Shown: positions 61,121 to 64,000 of the stretch, piece by piece
Position numbering within the stretch: position 1 is the first letter of the stretch
How the letters are laid out: each line of letters starts with the position of its first letter
Assembly: GCA_003963405.1 (NCBI GenBank)
Contig: RXIY01000028.1
Span: 1 to 64,000 of the forward strand
Direction: 5' to 3'
Source: Hyphomicrobiales bacterium
Lineage (GTDB): Bacteria; Pseudomonadota; Alphaproteobacteria; Rhizobiales; Beijerinckiaceae
Length of the DNA: 64,000 bases
Translations under genes and position numbers: made by a program
Notes under the pieces: generated by a model
Database searches by the model: none
What the model was told of the DNA's origin: nothing
What the model saw: the letters and a program-made list of their open reading frames with translations, nothing else

Positions 61121-62338
61121 TTGCAAAAGATTAAAGACGAGCTGCTACCTCTCACCAGCATACGTTTCGTGGCGGCTTTGTATGTCTTCGTATTTCACAT
61201 ACATATGAACTGGCCATTGACTGGCCCAGGCCATCTGAGCTCCGTTTTATTGCAAGGCGCTGTGGGAATGTCGATTTTCTTCATTCTCTCGGGCTTTATC
61301 TTGGCGCACCGATACAGCCAATCAGATTTTGGCCTGAGAGGCTACGCCCTGAGCCGCTTTGCCCGGATTTACCCAGTGTATATTGCAGCTGCGGTTATAA
61401 CGACGCCATGGCTGATCATATCATTGGCGCGCACCTCTCAGGACGCCGCACATTTTGGCTTGAAAAGCTTCTGCCTGTTGATCTCGAATGTCTTTCTGGT
61501 CCAGGCCTGGTTCCCGCAGATGTTTACCTATTGGAATGATGGAGGCAGCTGGTCAATTGCAACGGAAGCGTTTTTTTACACATTATTTCCCGCTGTTCTC
61601 TACGCGGTCAGGAGACTTGGAAAGAGAGAGATCACTTTTGTCGCCTTGGCCGCATATGTATTTTCCTCTTCGATAGCCCTCGTCTTTTTCTCTTTTGAAG
61701 AAAAGCCCGTTCCAGCGGTGCAGATTTTTTACGCCATGCCCATTTTCAGGTTTCCAGAGTTTCTAATTGGCGTTTGCGCGTATTTTTTGAGCAAGGATCT
61801 GGAATTGATCAAGAAAAGCGATGCTTATATTGTTGCATTGATAGCAGTAACAATTGCGTATCTGTCCTTTTTCCAGAACGCGACGCCTTTCTACATCACT
61901 CACAACTGGCTAGTTGTTCCGGTTATTGCCTGCCTCCTGGTTTTACTTGCCAAAGGACAAGGCGTTATCCCCAGGCTGATGAGCGCGAGGGCGTTCGTTT
62001 TCGGGGGGAGAGTCAGCTACTGCTTTTACTCCTTCCAGACGTTCATGATCCTGTTCTTGCTGAGTTGTCACGATTTTCTCGTTGCCAGGATCGGCGTGCT
62101 CGCGGACAATCGTATCCTGCTCTGCGTTGCCTTTATACTCCTGATGACGATCTCCATCCTCGGTTATTTCTACATTGAGGAGCCCGCGAGGATCGGCATT
62201 ATCGCCGGATGGAAGGGAAGGTCTGCTTCTGTCATTTTCCGTGCGCTGAAATCTGTCCTGACTCGATTTATCCGCAGGACGCTAAAATCATGGGCGGCAA
62301 TGCCCGGCGACGCCTCACGAAAAGGCGCGCGTTTATAA
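61121..62338 (+). CDS. acyltransferase family 3 (OafA/YrhL-like) membrane protein
   Basis: 405 residues from a TTG, with about 10 membrane helices. The N-terminal LTSIRFVAALYVFVFHIHM holds the conserved arginine and the active-site histidine; GAVGMSIFFILSGFILAHRY and WSIATEAFFYTLFPA are family blocks. These enzymes acetylate sugars of O-antigen, exopolysaccharide or peptidoglycan. The DNA is less GC-rich than the surroundings, suggesting transfer. Next to an FdtA-like gene, so probably part of a surface-sugar modification set. Confidence 0.85.
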   Translation: MQKIKDELLPLTSIRFVAALYVFVFHIHMNWPLTGPGHLSSVLLQGAVGMSIFFILSGFILAHRYSQSDFGLRGYALSRFARIYPVYIAAAVITTPWLIISLARTSQDAAHFGLKSFCLLISNVFLVQAWFPQMFTYWNDGGSWSIATEAFFYTLFPAVLYAVRRLGKREITFVALAAYVFSSSIALVFFSFEEKPVPAVQIFYAMPIFRFPEFLIGVCAYFLSKDLELIKKSDAYIVALIAVTIAYLSFFQNATPFYITHNWLVVPVIACLLVLLAKGQGVIPRLMSARAFVFGGRVSYCFYSFQTFMILFLLSCHDFLVARIGVLADNRILLCVAFILLMTISILGYFYIEEPARIGIIAGWKGRSASVIFRALKSVLTRFIRRTLKSWAAMPGDASRKGARL

Positions 62339-62505
62339 TCGAGGCAGATAATGCCCGCTGATCTCAACATCTTGCGACGCGCTTGAAAAGCGCCAGCGAG
62401 CTCAGGCGCTTGGCGTGGCCCTGCCCGCTTCGCACGGATAAGGTTGTTGCGAAAACAAAAACAACATGCGAAAGTGTCGCGGACAAATAACGCGGAATGA
62501 ACTAA

Positions 62506-62922
62506 GTGATCGACAAGTGCCAGATCATCAACTTCCCCATTATTACTGATGCGCGAGGCAATCTCACATTTATCGAGGGAGGAAAGAATCTTCCTTTCGA
62601 GATAAAGAGGGTTTATTATTTATATGATGTGCCGGGCGGAGCGGAAAGAGGAGGGCACGCTCACAAGGAGCTCCAGCAATTGATCATCTCGATGGCGGGA
62701 AGCTTCGATGTCCTGCTGGATGATGGCAAGGAAAGAAAAATGGTTTCCCTTAACCGGTCTTATCAAGGGCTTTATGTATGCCCCATGATTTGGCGAGAGT
62801 TGAGCAATTTTTCATCCGGATCCGTTTGCGTGGTCTTAGCGTCACAATATTATTCCGAAGCCGATTATTTCAGAGATTACGATGCTTTTCTGGCGGCTGT
62901 TTCCAGTGGAATAAGCGTTTAA
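62506..62922 (+). CDS. dTDP-hexulose 3,4-ketoisomerase-like protein (FdtA/WxcM C-domain)
   Basis: 138 residues from a GTG codon. A cupin fold: DARGNLTFIEGGKNLPFEIKR, the active-site AERGGHAHKELQQ with its histidines, and VCPMIWRELSNFS. Members isomerise dTDP-4-keto-6-deoxyglucose to the 3-keto form for Fuc3N/Qui3N sugars. No aminotransferase or rml genes are adjacent, so the pathway is incomplete here. Relatively AT-rich and following the acyltransferase gene by 168 bp. Confidence 0.85.
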   Translation: MIDKCQIINFPIITDARGNLTFIEGGKNLPFEIKRVYYLYDVPGGAERGGHAHKELQQLIISMAGSFDVLLDDGKERKMVSLNRSYQGLYVCPMIWRELSNFSSGSVCVVLASQYYSEADYFRDYDAFLAAVSSGISV

Positions 62923-63065
62923 GCGCCGAATGCCGGCAGCGAATTGCGCGGTGGCGGCAAAACCCGCTCACGATATCCGTGTCCGCCTATTCTTCGGGCG
63001 CAAGCGCGCCGGGCCGGCTCTTTTGGACCGGCCCAAACGACGGGCTGATCGACGCCCACGCGACG

Positions 63066-63734
63066 TCAATGCCGGGCGCGCCCGTAATGATGGCGACCTG
63101 TCGCGCTGAGCTCACGATCGACCAGCGGGGCCATTCGCGCCGCGATATAGTCAGATCCCGCCTCATTGGGATGCTCCCCATCGCTCTCCATCAGGCGGGG
63201 ATTGCCAAAGGCCCCTTCGAGGAAGAACGGATAGAGCGCCACTTTCTCTTGCGCAGCAAGCGTCGGATAGATGGCGTCGAAACGGGGCTTGTAGGTGGGG
63301 TCGCGCTTGGGCAGTGAAACCATCCCGGCGAGGATCACCCGCGCACCGACGCCCTTACTGTAACGTACGATGGTGCGAAGGTTTCTGTAGACGACGCCCG
63401 GATCGACGTTGGACAGCATATCGTTGCCGCCGAGCTCGACGATCACGACGTCGGCGCCGCGGCTGAAGGCCAGGGGGATGCGATCCAGAGCGACAGAAGT
63501 CTCGTCGCCCGCCCGCGAAGTTTTCAGGATCTGAAAGTCGTTGCGACCGCGCAAGTAGAGATGCCTGCGGAGGGCTGAGGCGTATCCTGTTCCCGGTTCC
63601 AGGTCGAATCCCGAAGTAAGACTATCCCCGAAGATCAGAACGCGCTTCGGCTGGGCCGACGCCATTTTGGGCGTGAGGCAAAAGAAGACGAAGAGAGACA
63701 GAAAGGCTGCAAGGAGACGCGCGGCGCCGCTCAT
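63066..63734 (-). CDS. SGNH/GDSL arylesterase (TesA-like)
   Basis: 222 residues from the ATG at 63734, preceded by GAGG. Signal peptide about 1-27 (FLSLFVFFCLTPKMASA). Catalytic blocks: block I FGDSLTSGFDL (serine), the glycine and GGND block (VELGGNDML) and block V DGEHPNEAG (aspartate and histidine). Periplasmic esterase/lysophospholipase-type enzyme. In alphaproteobacteria it usually diverges from an ABC transporter operon; the plus-strand neighbour lies beyond the window. Confidence 0.92.
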   Translation of the reverse strand: MSGAARLLAAFLSLFVFFCLTPKMASAQPKRVLIFGDSLTSGFDLEPGTGYASALRRHLYLRGRNDFQILKTSRAGDETSVALDRIPLAFSRGADVVIVELGGNDMLSNVDPGVVYRNLRTIVRYSKGVGARVILAGMVSLPKRDPTYKPRFDAIYPTLAAQEKVALYPFFLEGAFGNPRLMESDGEHPNEAGSDYIAARMAPLVDRELSATGRHHYGRARH

Positions 63735-64000
63735 CGAGTCATCCTCCATGGTGACAGGCGATTGCCCTGCAACGGAGGCTAGGGTCGCCTGCCTAGCCGG
63801 CAAGCTGGGCGGCGGGCCTGATTGCTCCAGCGCGCTGCAAAACCGCCCCCTCAACGGCATCGGCCATTGGGCGACGCATTTGCTTGCGCGGGGTCGAGAG
63901 TTGCGGGATTTCCATGGCGTCGCTCTGGCGCACAGCCCAGGCGACCTTGCTTTTATCGAATCAGACGTTTAAGGCCCTTCATGGCGGCCGCTGTCAGGCC
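63735..64000. other. intergenic end of window
   Basis: 266 bp upstream of the arylesterase gene with no recognised feature. A plus-strand gene probably begins after the window edge. Confidence 0.3.

Overview
The window is GC-rich chromosomal DNA from an alphaproteobacterium of the Rhizobiales/Hyphomicrobiales type. It encodes formaldehyde-activating enzyme (fae), methylene-tetrahydromethanopterin dehydrogenase (mtdB) and a block of tetrahydromethanopterin/methanofuran cofactor genes, so the host is a methylotroph using the H4MPT-linked formaldehyde oxidation pathway. A type II methanotroph such as Methylocystis or Methylosinus fits best, but no methane monooxygenase or methanol dehydrogenase gene lies here, so the genus is an inference.

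Layout. (1) 0.4-1.4 kb holds a stand-alone tyrosine recombinase. (2) 1.54-12.01 kb is a compact integrated element of about 10.4 kb, bounded by an exact 47-bp direct repeat derived from the 3' part of a tRNA-Gln(CUG) gene. It carries its own integrase, a P4/D5-type helicase, an iteron-rich origin-like region, an XRE repressor, a terminase-small-subunit-like protein, a portal and a fused prohead protease/major capsid protein. It has no large terminase, no tail genes and no lysis genes. This is the gene content of a capsid-making phage satellite rather than a complete prophage, and it is the most interesting object in the window. (3) 12-21 kb is core housekeeping and envelope genes: Ppx/GppA, polysaccharide deacetylase, RppH, a hybrid sensor kinase, a secreted trypsin-like protease, RsmB, an SDHAF4-like factor and a dienelactone hydrolase. 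(4) 21-28.5 kb has two tandem kup K+ transporters followed by trpA-accD-folC. (5) 28.6-37.3 kb is the one-carbon locus. On the plus strand are a fused MfnB/FolB-like protein, an amino-acid kinase, a flavoprotein, a pterin-binding (DHPS-like) protein and a DUF447 protein. On the minus strand are an MfnF-like hydantoinase/oxoprolinase, fae, mtdB and an unexplained polytopic membrane protein. (6) 37.7-42.5 kb has rpmB, a GH1-like glycosidase, an SDR and thrS. (7) 42.7-44.5 kb is a run of tiny stress-type proteins with KGG repeats, led by a candidate EcfG (general stress sigma) promoter. (8) 45-51.5 kb has an ABC exporter, a PAS protein, an ABC-F ATPase, an H-NS-like protein and small exported or coiled-coil proteins. 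(9) 51.5-59.4 kb is a less GC-rich accessory block: an AhpD-like protein, a second GH1-like gene, a four-gene minus-strand operon (GT2, cyclopropane synthase-like methyltransferase, YkoP-like protein, GT21) and a divergent AI-2E family transporter. The intergenic region between the last two contains a perfect inverted GGAAC-N17-GTTCC that could serve as a two-way EcfG promoter. (10) 59.5-64 kb has an ion/anion permease, a more AT-rich acyltransferase plus FdtA-like sugar isomerase pair, and a GDSL arylesterase.

All calls come from reading the sequence and from knowledge of protein families. No database search was run. Operon, promoter and origin assignments are inferences.
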